From positions 3,144 to 67,143 of the forward strand of contig CAJNYU010004144.1 in NCBI GenBank assembly GCA_905331475.1: DNA of 64,000 nucleotides, written 5' to 3'. Positions 12,862 through 25,022 of this stretch are shown here, one piece after another. Both the position numbers and the translations under genes were made by a program. This DNA comes from Rotaria socialis (taxonomy: Eukaryota; Rotifera; Eurotatoria; Philodinida; Philodinidae). Under the pieces are notes generated by a model. It was not told the origin of the DNA, ran no database searches, and saw only the letters and a program-made list of their open reading frames with translations. The stretch's first letter is position 1. Each line of letters starts with the position of its first letter.

Positions 12862-15800
12862 CCTTTCGATTTTAAGCACTTAATCAGCTTAAAATGTATG
12901 CTTATTAAGCGAAAATTTAAGCTAATACTTTCGCTGAAATTTTCACATGGGTATTTTATTCATCATTATTATCTATGAAAGAACTTTCTATGATTCAGAT
13001 CATCTTCTGCTATTGAATATCTCAGTTATTTTAATTAAACGTTAATAAATTATGATGTATAAATAATAAGTAATTTTTTTGTGCATAAACTAATATAGTT
13101 TAATCATACTACTTCCCGCAAACGAAAGAATCATATCACAGCAGAAGTTTTTGAAACGCTTATGTGCGTACGCAGTCAAGGCTGCGGGAAAATTGCTGAT
13201 ATCTGAAACGAGTACAAAATCTGTAGAATAGAACAGCTGTTTTCTTTTTCATCAACATACCCCAACTCTCGCTGTTTGACCACCATCGAGCTACATCACT
13301 AGTTTATAGGTTAAAAGATTTTTAGCAGCAGAATTTCATATTTTTACAAACACTTTTGTATGATATATCACTTAGACTGATATATCATATTTACACAGGC
13401 ATTGCTTACTATATCGTCGAAGGGCAACAAAACAGTTTGCCTTTAGCAAAAATGAAATCGAATATATACAAGGAATCGTAGAGAAAAGTAGGCACCTATC
13501 TTGAAGGACTACTATTATTATTACCCGTGATACTGACTTCATGTTATGTGTGAATGCGTATAATCATAAACTTCGATTTTAAGCAATTACTTTCCTGAAT
13601 TCTAATTATGACTTTCATTGCATCTTCTTCTTTTCAATGCTTTCATTCTAAACATTTTCCTTTGAAATCATCTTTCACAAGACTTATCTCCTACTTAAAT
13701 CTAGTTTGTTCAACAGCACTAAGAGATAAACAAGATTTTGTTTTCTCATGACGGATGCTTACTGGAAAGTAAATGACGTTATCTCAGTAAGATAAATATT
13801 TGTCACGATGGCTGAGAATAATTTTATTTGCAAAAATCTTAGTAAAAAATTCTTATGTGATGGTAAATGTATTCTGGCAATTTTTAATTCACAGAATCCG
13901 ATGATCTCGACAAATATTTGAGGACATTCCAACATCCTAACATCGTGACTATGTGTATCGCGTGATTCAATGATGATAAATTAGACATATGACATTAGTA
14001 TCAACCATAGAAAAACGCAAGATTATTTTGTTGAATTACAAAATAACAAGCATTTTATATGCTTATTTTCGTTGAGTATATTTTGCCACATAACCTAATT
14101 CATGCATTCTAACTATCAACTCAAATTCATAGACGATAGTCACTTGCATTCAGTACTGTTTCTATTTTAAATATTTCACTTAAAACTAAAACAATTCAAT
14201 TCAATCATTGGCATATATTAGAAAGTATTACAAAAATTTTAAAATAGTTTACTATGTAAACTAAAAAAGAATGCATTAACACTTAATATAAGTTCAATCT
14301 CACCGTATGCAAATGTTTCTATGTTGCATAATATTATTATTATCTTTCTATTCAGAAAACTAAATTAAATTAGAACTTTCAGATCATAATGCAATCATCA
14401 TTTCTTTGTCGATTTCTATTCGATATAGATTTCACTGAAAGAAAAAACAACAACAAAGACAAAATTATCAATGAGTTTGTAGATAATTCAATAGCAATCT
14501 ATCAATCTCGATTGTATGATTCTTTTTATCGAAATAGAAGAGCGAAATTAATGAGTCATTGTCAATTTGTTTGCTCAAATAAAACAAGAAAAAATACGAC
14601 TTAAACAACTTACTGTAATAAATAAGTAGTTTTTCTTGTATCAAAGAACACTGTACGAATAGCAGACTAATACTAACCACATACTAACAACTTCCTCCTC
14701 ATTCTCTCAAGAAACGCACATACATCAAACAAAGGAGATAATCACAAAGCAAAATAATTAATAGTATAAAAAAACGGGACTTCTGATTATTATTATCGAG
14801 TTATTCTCCTTTTTCTTTCTTCTTGATTAGTCCCCGAAGCTAATAGTACTTTTAACAAAATTTGCCGAATATCCGTCTGAATACAAGACGATTAAAGGCA
14901 AAACAAAATAAATTTTATACATCATAATATTAGGATAATCAAAAGGGGAGTTTTATAGATGACTAAATCAATTAGTAATCTATTTCTATTTTCAAGAGTA
15001 ATTGGAGTTTAATCTCATTGGTGAGTTTTCTTTTCTCAGTACGAACCTTTCAAACAATTATTTTGGCAGCCGATAAACTTGCTTGCTAGAAAAACTTCGG
15101 TAGAAAAACTCATAAAAATGAATCATATTATTACATGTAGACATATTCATAATACTTTTATTTTGTTATTAATCCTATGGTTTCAATATTAAAAAAATAA
15201 TCCTGGAAAATCACAAGGTTATGTATGTCTTTTTTTCTACTTTTGAAAATGCGCATTTCAATCATGTTTAAGCCTATTGGATCATATGCAAAACAAAAGA
15301 ACAGTTAAAAAAATATCGAAATTATCTTCAATGAGGAGAAAAAATTATTAGAGTCTGGAAAATTCTTAGGATACATAAATCAATTGGCTTACCTAGTTAA
15401 GTTGATTTTTGCGTTAGTTGCAATTCGTCTTTTTTTTCATCGCCAGTAAAAATAAAATTTCTAGTATTATTTTGCAGTAGGTTTTTGATAAAACAAAGCA
15501 CGACGATAACAAGTGAGAGGTTCGTTCGCATGATCAAGTGTGCAACACACGGCTGGTAACCGTATTGATTCTTATGCATTCATATGCGAGACAAAGATGA
15601 CAATGATGACGAAGGGAAATCTGATCAAGTGTTGCTTGATGTACCCTGCGGGATAGGATAAGACTGAAGTAAAAGATGTTTCTGTCATAATCATCATCGA
15701 ATTCTCAATTTAAGAAAAAAAGAAAAATAAAAGACTATTTGTGTGTGTATGTCTATGGATTTGTCATTTAGAAGAGCACAAAAAAGGAGGGAGGAAAAAG

Positions 15801-18800
15801 ACAAAAAAAATAAGATAGAAAAACTATTGATCGATATTGAAAACAGATTTTCTTTTTTCCTCTTGGCACTCTTGAATGCTCGTCCATGCATCGTGGAAAC
15901 ATACGATAGACTAAAGGATTATCGGATGCGAGCAAAAGAAAAAGGAACAAAGCCATTTCTATCGCCTTCAAGATGAGCAACAATCGATTGGGCGGAAACA
16001 CAATTTATTATTGTTCGATCGCTGTCAACGACTTCGTTTCTATCATACTACATATATTAAGACATTTAGTTCGGAGTTAACTACTTCTCTTAAATATGTA
16101 CGCATATTTTATAGCATTGCTACCCATATAGGACAATAAAATTTAGTTATACTCAATTAAACATATTGTTCTGATAGAAATCTTCAGTTCATACTGAACT
16201 ACTCAAACGTATGTAAATCGACTTGATATAAATATGAACTCTAAACGATAAATCAGTTAAAAATATATGCCTACGTGATTTCGATTACAAAAGCATACAT
16301 GTCAATTCAATTGGACTGTAGATAAATAGTTTCTATAGATTTAAAACATTCAGATATATATATATATTACTGGCCGTAATTTCTAAGTCGACTGAGTATT
16401 AAGATAATGGAAAATTGATCAGAATGATTATCATCTTGAACTTAATATACATTACATTTGAATCTCTGCATGCATGCAATACATTATAGATAAGTTTGAT
16501 GAATTATTTTTCCTATGCATACAGATCTAGAATTTATTTCTTGACAACTCACTCTTGATCCATCTACATGAAGAAATGAGCTAACTAGCCCTTTCTGAAG
16601 CAATAAATAGCCTATTTGTTCTCATTATATCGCATGATGAATTCAGGTCGGCTTCTGTCACATAAATCTATTTGTCAATTGCGATCGATGGATACAAATA
16701 AAAGATTTATTATTTTTTATGAAATATGTAGATTAATGGATTATACAAATATGTATGTTAGCTTGACAAGTTATACGTGTTGGATGTATATAAACAATTT
16801 AGGAACACCGAAAGTACTGGTATTTCATATAACAAGATATTGAATAGACCTTTTTCGAAGAAAAATTGGTATTTCGATTTATACAAACAAAGCAATTCTT
16901 ATTCATTTTTCATTTAAATAGAACCGCTTCGTTTTTTTAATAGAAAATATTTTTCATTGAAAATATTCGAAACTTTGCTCCCGAAGGGATTTCGTTTACA
17001 ACAATGTTTGACTTAGTAGTCGAATCTCTTAACCATTTGAGTGCACTGTCTGTCTACAGAAAAGAAAAAAAACGAAATTTTCAAAACACTCTATAATCAT
17101 CAACTTAAATTAGAAATTGTTTAGTTTATCTTTATCTACCTTCTATTTTTCTCTAAGAAAACATTATACATATATTTTAACACATTGTTTTCCTCGAGAA
17201 ATCTATGCTCATTTCTTTTTTATTTTGTTTATGTTATACTAAATCGAATTGTATCTCTCTATTGTTTTGAGCCTTGGCTATTATTAAATAAGTTATTTAT
17301 GCAAAGAGCTTTATCCATAGCTATGAGTCAGGCGTATCTAGAAATCGAGACACATAAGGAATGTATCAATACGACTATTTTCAGGAGGCTGTCTACGATG
17401 GAGTCTCTCGTCAGAGATTAGTAGGTCATCATAATCTTAAACATTTTTTGCGTCTACTAATTAGCCTTCTGAAAATTTTCTTTCCAATTTTTCAATGTAA
17501 ATTTTTATCGATATAGTTGATAATTATAAGTATGTCTTCTTTGCAAAGATATTTATTGAAAGAACATTTTTCAGCCCTTTCTCCTAATATGAAAACAACA
17601 TATTTACAATAGAAGCTTTGTACGGAATACGTCGTTTTTCGAAATAATTCGGCGAATTTCAAAATTAAACATCGACATCAATGAAATGATAAGGAAAGTG
17701 ATTGATTTGATTTGGTATAAAGGACAATATAGAGAACAGTCATTGTGAATAAATCAAGAGATGAGTTCTTCAGTTGACATTTGAATCCCTAGACGATTAA
17801 TTTTGTACGATATGAAAGAAAAAAGAAAAGAGATTATCAGAATATTCTTTTTATTCGTCGACTTAATTCAATTCTTTATTGATGCACTAGAAAAACAAAG
17901 AAGAGATTTAGAAATTCGAGAATTTACTGACATATTTCTTCTTCTAAAGAAAGACGTACGAAAGAAAAACTGTCAGTCAGTTTGCATAGAACAAATAATT
18001 TCTTCTCAACAACAAGAAAATCGACAGTAAAATAATCCGAACCTTCATTCCACAGGGGAATCTGCTGACTGCAGAGTGTCATTTAGCAGTCAAACCTCGT
18101 AACCACTTGAGTATACTGTCGTGTAAACTTTCATTGAAAGAAAGACTATATTTTAGGAAATTGTGAGCTAGATAAATATTCGTTATTCTTCGAAATATTG
18201 CCACAACAACATAGAATAACTGATATTAGTGAAGTTTTAGGTTGAAATAAGAACGGCAACAAAATATGAACCATTCACATTAAAGAATTATTACGAAGGA
18301 CTGTCTCTATGTGAAGTTTCATATTGAAAATCTATTCGTGTCTAGTCTTTGCAAGAGAATCATAGCATTTACATTAACAAGAATAAGTTATCGTCAGAGG
18401 TTTTTCTATCAATATTATTTGTAGCACTTTCAGGTTTATCCAGTGCATGCTATAGATATAAAAACGATTTTTTTTCCATTCGAGCAGTTGATTTGCGAAA
18501 GAAATGTTTTAACACTTACCCTATTCTAATACTATAATATTCGACTAGATGAACATCGATTGAAGATATTAATGATAAATTAAAAATTTTCTTTGAAATT
18601 ATTTATCTGACGCTAATATGAAAATAATTTGCTTTTCATTCACAACAATAAGAATGATCATTTTAATGAAATTTTTACATATTTCATTACATGCTATATA
18701 TACATGTATACTGAAGATATGTTTTAGGATTGACATTTTGAATTAAAAAGTTTTTATGCAATAATCGTTTGTATATGTTCAACGAGTTATATATAAAGCT

Positions 18801-19284
18801 GATAAATCCAATATGAAATAGAATATAAATAGAGCATATTAAAGAAGAAGAAAAGGACTAATAATAACTTCTTGTACTTTATCTTGGTATTAAAAGAATA
18901 GGATTTTGGCAGCTAGGATGACTTCTCTTCTATTGGATGATCGAGTCTATTTTACAGAAATATTTTATGATTTGATCTATGTGTAACAAGAAATCAACTA
19001 AACTGGTTACTGAATCCTTATATGACATCAATCTGTCACAACGTTACTCAAAATATGTTTAAATTGTGAGAAATGCAGAACATGACACGTTTGAATCGGT
19101 ATGATATATATATACATATATATATCAGCTTTACTAAAATCTCATTGAATAGCATCATAGTTGATCTTATAAGTGAACTATAAGTTAGTTATCAAAAATT
19201 CTAAAATTGAATTGTAATATGTTTTCTCATTTATTTTGAAGCACAAATAGAACTTAGTAAAAGGAAAAAAATATGATTTGGGCT
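12862..19284. other. Gene-poor stretch
   Basis: About 6.4 kb with scattered 60-80 codon ORFs on both strands, none with motifs, signal peptides or splice partners I can defend. Two stretches, 16978-17063 and 18043-18130, resemble each other (see findings). An interrupted AT tract with a central TACATA lies near 19103-19125. Confidence 0.45.
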
Positions 19285-19587
19285 TTAATAACACTGGCAT
19301 GTTTGTCCTCTAGGACACCAACTACTTGTATCATAATTACCATTTGAGATACAGTGACCACCTCTTTTACCTGCACGTCCGTGGCAAAAATCATTACAAT
19401 TGTTTACCCCATTTATTTTGCGCCAAACCGCACGGCTTATTTTATCATCACAACCCCAGCCTGTCTTTCCCTTGACCCATTTGCAAGCTGTTCCCAAACC
19501 ATATTGAGCTTTTACCATATGAGGAATATTGGCCAGTAGAATAAGGATTATCAATGTAAAGACAAGAGGAAATAGTTTGGTAGACAT
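19285..19587 (-). CDS. Macin-like secreted cysteine-rich antimicrobial peptide
   Basis: A single-exon ORF of 100 aa. Residues 1-27 form a signal peptide (a hydrophobic LVFTLIILILLA core, likely cut after VKA). The basic mature part of about 73 aa has eight cysteines, ends in a C-x-C-Y motif, and contains a GWGCDD region and a C-N-D-F-C pair. Spacing and length resemble the macin family (theromacin, neuromacin, hydramacin): disulfide-stabilised peptides of annelids, molluscs and cnidarians that aggregate or permeabilise bacteria. The four expected disulfides are inferred from the even cysteine count. Family assignment rests on the cysteine layout only; another knottin-type peptide is possible. 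It is a free-standing gene about 1 kb downstream of GHITM on the same strand. Confidence 0.6.
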   Translation of the reverse strand: MSTKLFPLVFTLIILILLANIPHMVKAQYGLGTACKWVKGKTGWGCDDKISRAVWRKINGVNNCNDFCHGRAGKRGGHCISNGNYDTSSWCPRGQTCQCY

Positions 19588-20625
19588 CGTAAAATAACCA
19601 AGAAAGTTTCACGAATAGTTGATATTTATACGATGTTCTCTACACACATACAGAAAATCACTAAATAATACACTTATTTTACCTTTGACTCATGGCCATG
19701 AGTCAATAGATCAGAGACGATAACTGTTATGAATTCGATCCAATCAGAAGCTTCTTGATTTCCTCACTTAGAGATCAAATTTCGATATTCTTTTTTTCCT
19801 ATTGCTCTTTTTTAGTCAGATTTGAAATATGTTGCCCTTTTTTGTTGTTGTGGCTCTCAAATACATATTATTTTCAAATTGACACGTAAAGCTATGCGAG
19901 AAGTATCTCAAACTATAAACAGGAAAAAGAACTTGCATATGCCACAGGATACAGAAGGAAATTACAGTTTAATAATGTTCATCACATAATACGATTATTG
20001 TATTTCATGTTGTCTATTAATGATATGATTTCAATTGTACTAGATAACTTCCGTAAGGAACACTGCACATGAATTTCCGGTAACTTTTATGGTGTCAATC
20101 AAATTTTCAAGACTTTATAACTCTGAAAAGTTCGAAGCAATGTGACTTTTTTCGTCTTCCTGAAACTGTTTTTCATTAGTTTATATTCAAAAACAAAAAT
20201 TACAATGAACATCTTCAAGTGGATTGCTTGATATAAAGTATGCAATGACTGCAGTTGTAAGATTTAGAAAAAGTGATTAAAATTTTTTATGAATATTCCG
20301 CAGATGATTTTCTTCGTTCAATTTAGAAAAACATTAAAAAAAATCTGAAATTTTTATCCGAATATCAATCTTCTTGATGTTCTCAAAAAATATCTTTAAA
20401 ACTAAAGTAGTCAGCGCAAAGTATACAAAATCTATTCAGAATAGTCATAGATTATTTAAATGTACATCCTTTAGTATAATTTTCATTGAAAAGCAATGTG
20501 TCAGATAAGAAACTAATCTATTTAGAAACTTCCAGTTTAAGTTTTGTAAGCAGTTTATTTTAAAAATAAAACATATATGTCACTATACAAGTAAGTTGGT
20601 TAATGTAATCAATCAATTGGTATAT
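19588..20625. other. Intergenic, nothing recognised
   Basis: Spacer between the macin-like gene and the 3' end of GHITM. No ORF, repeat or element was identified. The GHITM polyadenylation hexamer overlaps its stop codon at about 20625-20630 (minus strand AATAAA). Confidence 0.5.
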
Positions 20626-21764
20626 TTATTTTCGTTGTCGACCATTCAGAATTGCAAGCATTCTGATGAAAATATTAATAAAATCAAGATATATTCCAAT
20701 GGCATCATTAATGGGTGATAATTGCCCTGTGTAACGAGCATGTTCGGCATGTGCAATAATCTTTTGAGTATCCCATAATACTAAACCAGAAAAAACAGCA
20801 AGTCCACCATAGAGTGAAACATTTTCTAACATAGATAAAGTACGAATAGCTGTAGCTGGTAGAGCTACAGATCCAATAGAAGCAAGACAAACAGCAACAA
20901 GGCCAGCCACTAGAATGAAAATGAAAATCGAACATATTGATGCAATAAAGTTTTCTTTTTAACTTACTTAATGGAGCTCCCAACCATAAATATTGTTCCC
21001 GTTTTGCAGTCATGCCAACGGCACTAATCGAGCCCACAATGCCTGTGGTCATAAGGGCAGCTCGAGCAATTAAAGCTGGTTGCATAAAATAAATAGGTGC
21101 TAATGAAAGACCCATAGCAGCATTAAAAATTCCCCATGTGCCATATTTAAGTCCAGGGTTTTCTCGATCATTAATTGATTTTGTTGCATATAAAGCTCCG
21201 ATGGTACCAACAAGAGATATACCAAGATACGCCCATCTATTCACTAGAGAAAAAAAACGAGCAGTTATGTTGTTTAAAAGATAGAAGAAATGAAACAAAA
21301 AAGAAATACTCACTCATCATTATTCTTGCTGACCATCCAGTTCGATGAAAAATATAAGCAAAAGTACCTGTCATTCCAAGACCACCTGCAAAGTGAGCAT
21401 AAGTTGAACGTAAGTGTTCTTTAACAACAGGAGAAAATGGTCGGTTAGCTTCAACGGCATCAGCAAAAGTCATTTGTTTCGATGTTGTTATAGTACCGGG
21501 TACAACACCAACTGGAGTATTAAGAACCTAAATAAATATGTTAGAAATAAACACCAAGACACACATTTATCAAGTTTTTACTTTATTAAGTAAATATCCA
21601 GCACTGCCGACAGCTACAAAAGCTATTCCTCCTCGAATCAGTGCTTGTTGTTGTCTATTTGCTGCTCGTTGATTAACAGCAATCGATTGTGTTCGCTTCA
21701 ACATTTGAAGCGGTACTGATGAAGCCAAACGCATTGTTGGCATACGAGCAAGTAAACGTAACAT
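20626..21764 (-). CDS. GHITM: GHITM/MICS1-like Bax-inhibitor-1 family protein, mitochondrial
   Basis: Four exons: 21764-21582, 21527-21314, 21243-20968 and 20909-20626. The introns are 54, 70 and 58 bp, all GT...AG, and the total is 319 codons (318 aa). The N-terminus is Arg/Leu/Met-rich without acids (a mitochondrial presequence type), followed by a lone hydrophobic segment (residues ~44-58). The body has about six to seven transmembrane helices of the TMBIM/UPF0005 fold, with GGLGMTGTFAYIFHR, LVLWDTQKIIAHAE and a C-terminal DFINIFIRMLAIL helix typical of growth-hormone-inducible transmembrane protein (TMBIM5). The family acts in the inner mitochondrial membrane, in cristae organisation and as a Ca2+/H+ exchanger. 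A DFINIF aspartate and the D of LWDTQ match the family's conserved acidic residues. Confidence 0.92.
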
Positions 21765-22210
21765 CCTCCTTCGATAGATTTAAATATCTAAAATGTACTT
21801 GAATACATGCATAAATATACTCGCTAATGAAAGAAAAGGCCTACCTACGCTAAGAGTAATGAGAGTGTTCTAGAACATGAAATGGATGATGAAATCGATC
21901 AAGTATAGATTGTAATAACTCTACGTTTCTATTTGCGTTTGTCAATAGCCAATCATAAGTCTGTATGCTATGCAAGTCGTGAAGTCGCTGAAAGTCGTTT
22001 GCATTGACAGAATATTTTAGTGTTACTATCTGTCACGTATTACGAAATGCGTAATAAATAAATACCAAATGCGTAATAGACAAATACAGAGTTCAAGGTC
22101 AATAACTTGTTTTATTGACTTCAAAGAACAGAATATATGAAACAACGTAGAGATGAAAGAAACGAACAATCACTCTAACTCTCTCTGATAAAGAGAACAT
22201 ATATATATAT
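21765..22210. other. 5' flank of GHITM
   Basis: Non-coding. It contains a near-duplicate phrase ATGCGTAATA at about 22047 and 22069 and ends in an (AT)n run that abuts the foldback element. No promoter motif can be assigned with confidence. Confidence 0.4.
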
Positions 22211-22438
22211 GTTGTAGGCAAAATTAAAATCCAGTCAAATTTGAAATTTGACTAGGCAAAATTCAAATATCTTTTTTATAGTTAAAAGAACGCGAAGAAA
22301 GAGAAATCGATCAACACGCAAACATTTTACTTCTTTTAACTATAAAAAAGATATTTGAATTTTGCCTAGGCAGAATTCTAATTCTAATTTTGCCTAGTCA
22401 AATTTCAAATTTGACTGGATTTTAATTTTGCCTACAAC
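22211..22438. mobile_element. 228-bp foldback MITE with long inverted arms
   Basis: The left arm starts GTTGTAGGCAAAATTAAAAT and the right arm is its reverse complement, ending at 22438. The arms stay complementary for about 80 bp (left to ~22290, right from ~22331), interrupted once: the right arm has an extra ~28 bp containing a repeated AATTCTAATT word. Only about 40 bp of unique loop remain. Nested short palindromes (CAAATTTGAAATTTG) lie in each arm. Flanks are AT/TA-rich (ATATATATAT left, ATATACATATATG right), so a TA or ATAT target duplication cannot be resolved. There is no coding capacity. Confidence 0.8.
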
Positions 22439-23271
22439 ATATACATATATGAATATAGAGATAAATCTATCTCTTTTATGATTCATCAGGAGAGCTAAAG
22501 AACAGAAAAAAGGAAACACGAAATTAACAAATACATTTCACTACATCACACTATCAATGATTTGAGATAAGGCGCAAAAAAAACACCAAATATGTAGTTT
22601 CGTTTCGTTTAACATTTTCAATAATACGTAGAATATTGTCTCGCATATATAATGGTTACTTGTAGATAAGAAAAACTATTCACTATGAAATTCAGTATTT
22701 GATTTATCAAACAACAAAACTTTGTCTTAGACTTTCATTTATACGTAAGCCAAGAAAAAACGAAGGATATGACGTTGTAGCATATCGACATACATAGGCA
22801 TGTTGATGATCATGTTCCATAAATAATATTTGAGACTTGACGATGTCAAAAGAGAAGGGCTTTATATAAAAACAATATACACTTCATCTACGACCGTTTG
22901 TAGTATTTAAACAGTGCTAGCTGTGAAAGTTCCATGGATTGTAGTTTCCTGTTTCCATTCCTCATAATTCAATCGTGACTTTGATCTTTTTCATACGAAG
23001 TATAGGATCCACAGCATCACGACAGATGTCGCTAATAGGAAATTGTGTAAAGAAAGTTTTGAAAGCTAATTTTTGAAATTGACTATGCATTATTGTTGTC
23101 AAAACATTCAACAACAAGAAAATTCATCAGTAATTTCAATTCTTGCATTCTCTGTTGCCTCTATAGGATAGAGTCAACCTAGTGGATTTTTACTGGATAC
23201 ATAATGCATGCTTTATACATACATTTTCGTTCGATCACAATGGTATAAAAACTTGTTTTGTCAAGTTAGAG
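22439..23271. other. 5' flank of the RDH-like gene
   Basis: No gene recognised. An upstream in-frame ATG at 23182 would add 30 residues to the downstream gene, but that extension lacks the hydrophobic start expected, so I treat it as 5' UTR. Confidence 0.4.
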
Positions 23272-24436
23272 ATGGCGATAATAACATTTCTACTCTATCA
23301 ACCAGAAGTACAATCCTTGCTGACGTTCTTCGTTTCAATTATTATATTGATTCTTTCGGCCTATTCAATTCTTGTACCAACATTTATTTGGGCTTGGATA
23401 TCAGGAAATTATGTATCTCTTTTATTGTATTTTATCGGTGTTTTTATTTTAATGCGATGGTTAGCTCGAGGTGGTCAATATTTAGATATTGAAAAAGCTA
23501 ACCTTGAAGGGCAAACATTTTTAATTACTGGTGCTGGTGGTGGCATTGGTAAAGAAACAGCGATTGAATTGGTAAAACGTGGTGCACGAGTCATTCTTTT
23601 TGCACGCGTAGGGAATCTATCTGAAGCTGTACGTGATGTAACAAGAGCAGCACGATCACCAGCAAACGTTGTTGGCTATGTGTTGGATTTATCTGATTTA
23701 CGGTCAATAAAATTATGTGTTGAACAATTTATGAAAACTGAAGATGCGTATGTATTTCAATTTTATAGAAATTATCTTTTTCTTTATTTGTTTAATAATA
23801 CATAGAAATAGACCAATCGCAGCTTTAATTAATAATGCTGGTGTTATGGCTTGCCCTTACTTGAAAACTAAGGATGATTTTGAATTACAAATGGGCACCA
23901 ATCATTTCGGCCATTTTTATTTCACAAAACTACTTTTACCACGTCTTCATTCTTCACGTATTGTAAATGTTTCATCCACTGCACATGCCTTATGGCAAGT
24001 ACCTTGCGATGCATCACATTATGCTCAAATGTGTAATCCAAATACGTATAATCGTATGTCAGCATATTCATTAAGTAAATCAGCAAATATTTTATTTACT
24101 CGTGAACTACAACGACGTTACGCTGAGTCACATAAAATACGTTCTTACGCATTGCATCCCGGTGGAGTCAATACACATTTAGATCGTCACATGGGCGCTG
24201 GTAAGGTTATACGTACATTGGTCAATCCAATAAGATATTTACTATTCAAAACACCGTTAGAAGGAGCACAAACAAATCTTTATTGTGCATTATCAAATAA
24301 TGCGAAAGCAGGTGCTTATCATTCAGATTGTCAACCTATATCAGTAATTAATAAATATCTGGAAGATGATAAAATAGCCAGTGAATGGTGGGATTACTCA
24401 GAGAAACTCATTACTGATAAACTAAATAATATTTGA
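23272..24436 (+). CDS. Short-chain dehydrogenase, retinol dehydrogenase (RDH11-14)-like
   Basis: Two exons, 23272-23747 and 23806-24436, with a 58-bp GTATGT...TAG intron; 369 codons (368 aa). The chosen ATG starts a hydrophobic N-terminal region (two membrane segments, ~residues 15-38 and 46-62) followed by the Rossmann domain. NAD(P)-binding TGAGGGIG is at residues 86-93, the NNAG motif at 168-171, catalytic Ser in VNVSS near 215, and catalytic YSLSK (Tyr246, Lys250), then HPGGVNTHL. This order matches membrane-anchored all-trans-retinol dehydrogenases of the endoplasmic reticulum, which interconvert retinol and retinal or reduce lipid aldehydes. The substrate is not proven by sequence. A polyadenylation AATAAA lies at 24441, just after the stop. 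Confidence 0.88.
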
Positions 24437-25022
24437 GATCAATAAACGATACGAAACATTTTTTCTATGAACTTTTTCATTAGTTATTTTTAAATAAAGT
24501 TTTCTATTTTATCACCTGCGTTTTCAGTTACTAAGAAACCCTAGGAAGTTTGATCTTTTTATACAACTTGAAAAATTCGAAATGGATAACGTTTTTGGTT
24601 TGATTTTCAAAGATTAAACGAGTCAATATATGGTAGATAGGATGTAGAAACGTATTAATTTGAATAGCGCTGTATTCATCAGCACTATCGAAAATCTCTA
24701 AACGAAAATGCACCATGCTATAAACTAAAGAAATATTTACTGTATTTAGTGATGAATTAAATATTATTATGTGATTTTAAATCAAAATATAATCCTATTA
24801 CAGATAATCAAGTAATAACAAGCTGATAAAATACACGACAGTTGTTTATTCAAATGAAAATTACGTACTCTATAAAATCTTTAAGCTAATATAAAAAATA
24901 GCTATAAAAAATAAGTTGATTACACTTCTTTAATTGATGGCATGCATTATGAAGTTCAACGAAAAAGAAATTTTTACTTCTAGCTTCTTGATTTCTATGT
25001 ATATTAAACGATGAAGTTTATT
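24437..25022. other. Convergent 3' intergenic spacer
   Basis: Holds the 3' UTRs of the RDH-like gene (+) and the first SDR paralogue (-). The latter has AATAAA immediately after its stop (TTTATT at 25017-25022 on the plus strand). Nothing else seen. Confidence 0.5.

Noticed and set aside
15743-16001. Overlapping ORFs on both strands
   Set aside because: Both are charged or hydrophobic low-complexity translations of a purine-rich tract; neither has a splice partner or motif.
23182-23271. 30-residue N-terminal extension of the RDH-like protein
   Set aside because: The extension lacks similarity to the family and would precede the hydrophobic anchor; the internal ATG at 23272 fits better.
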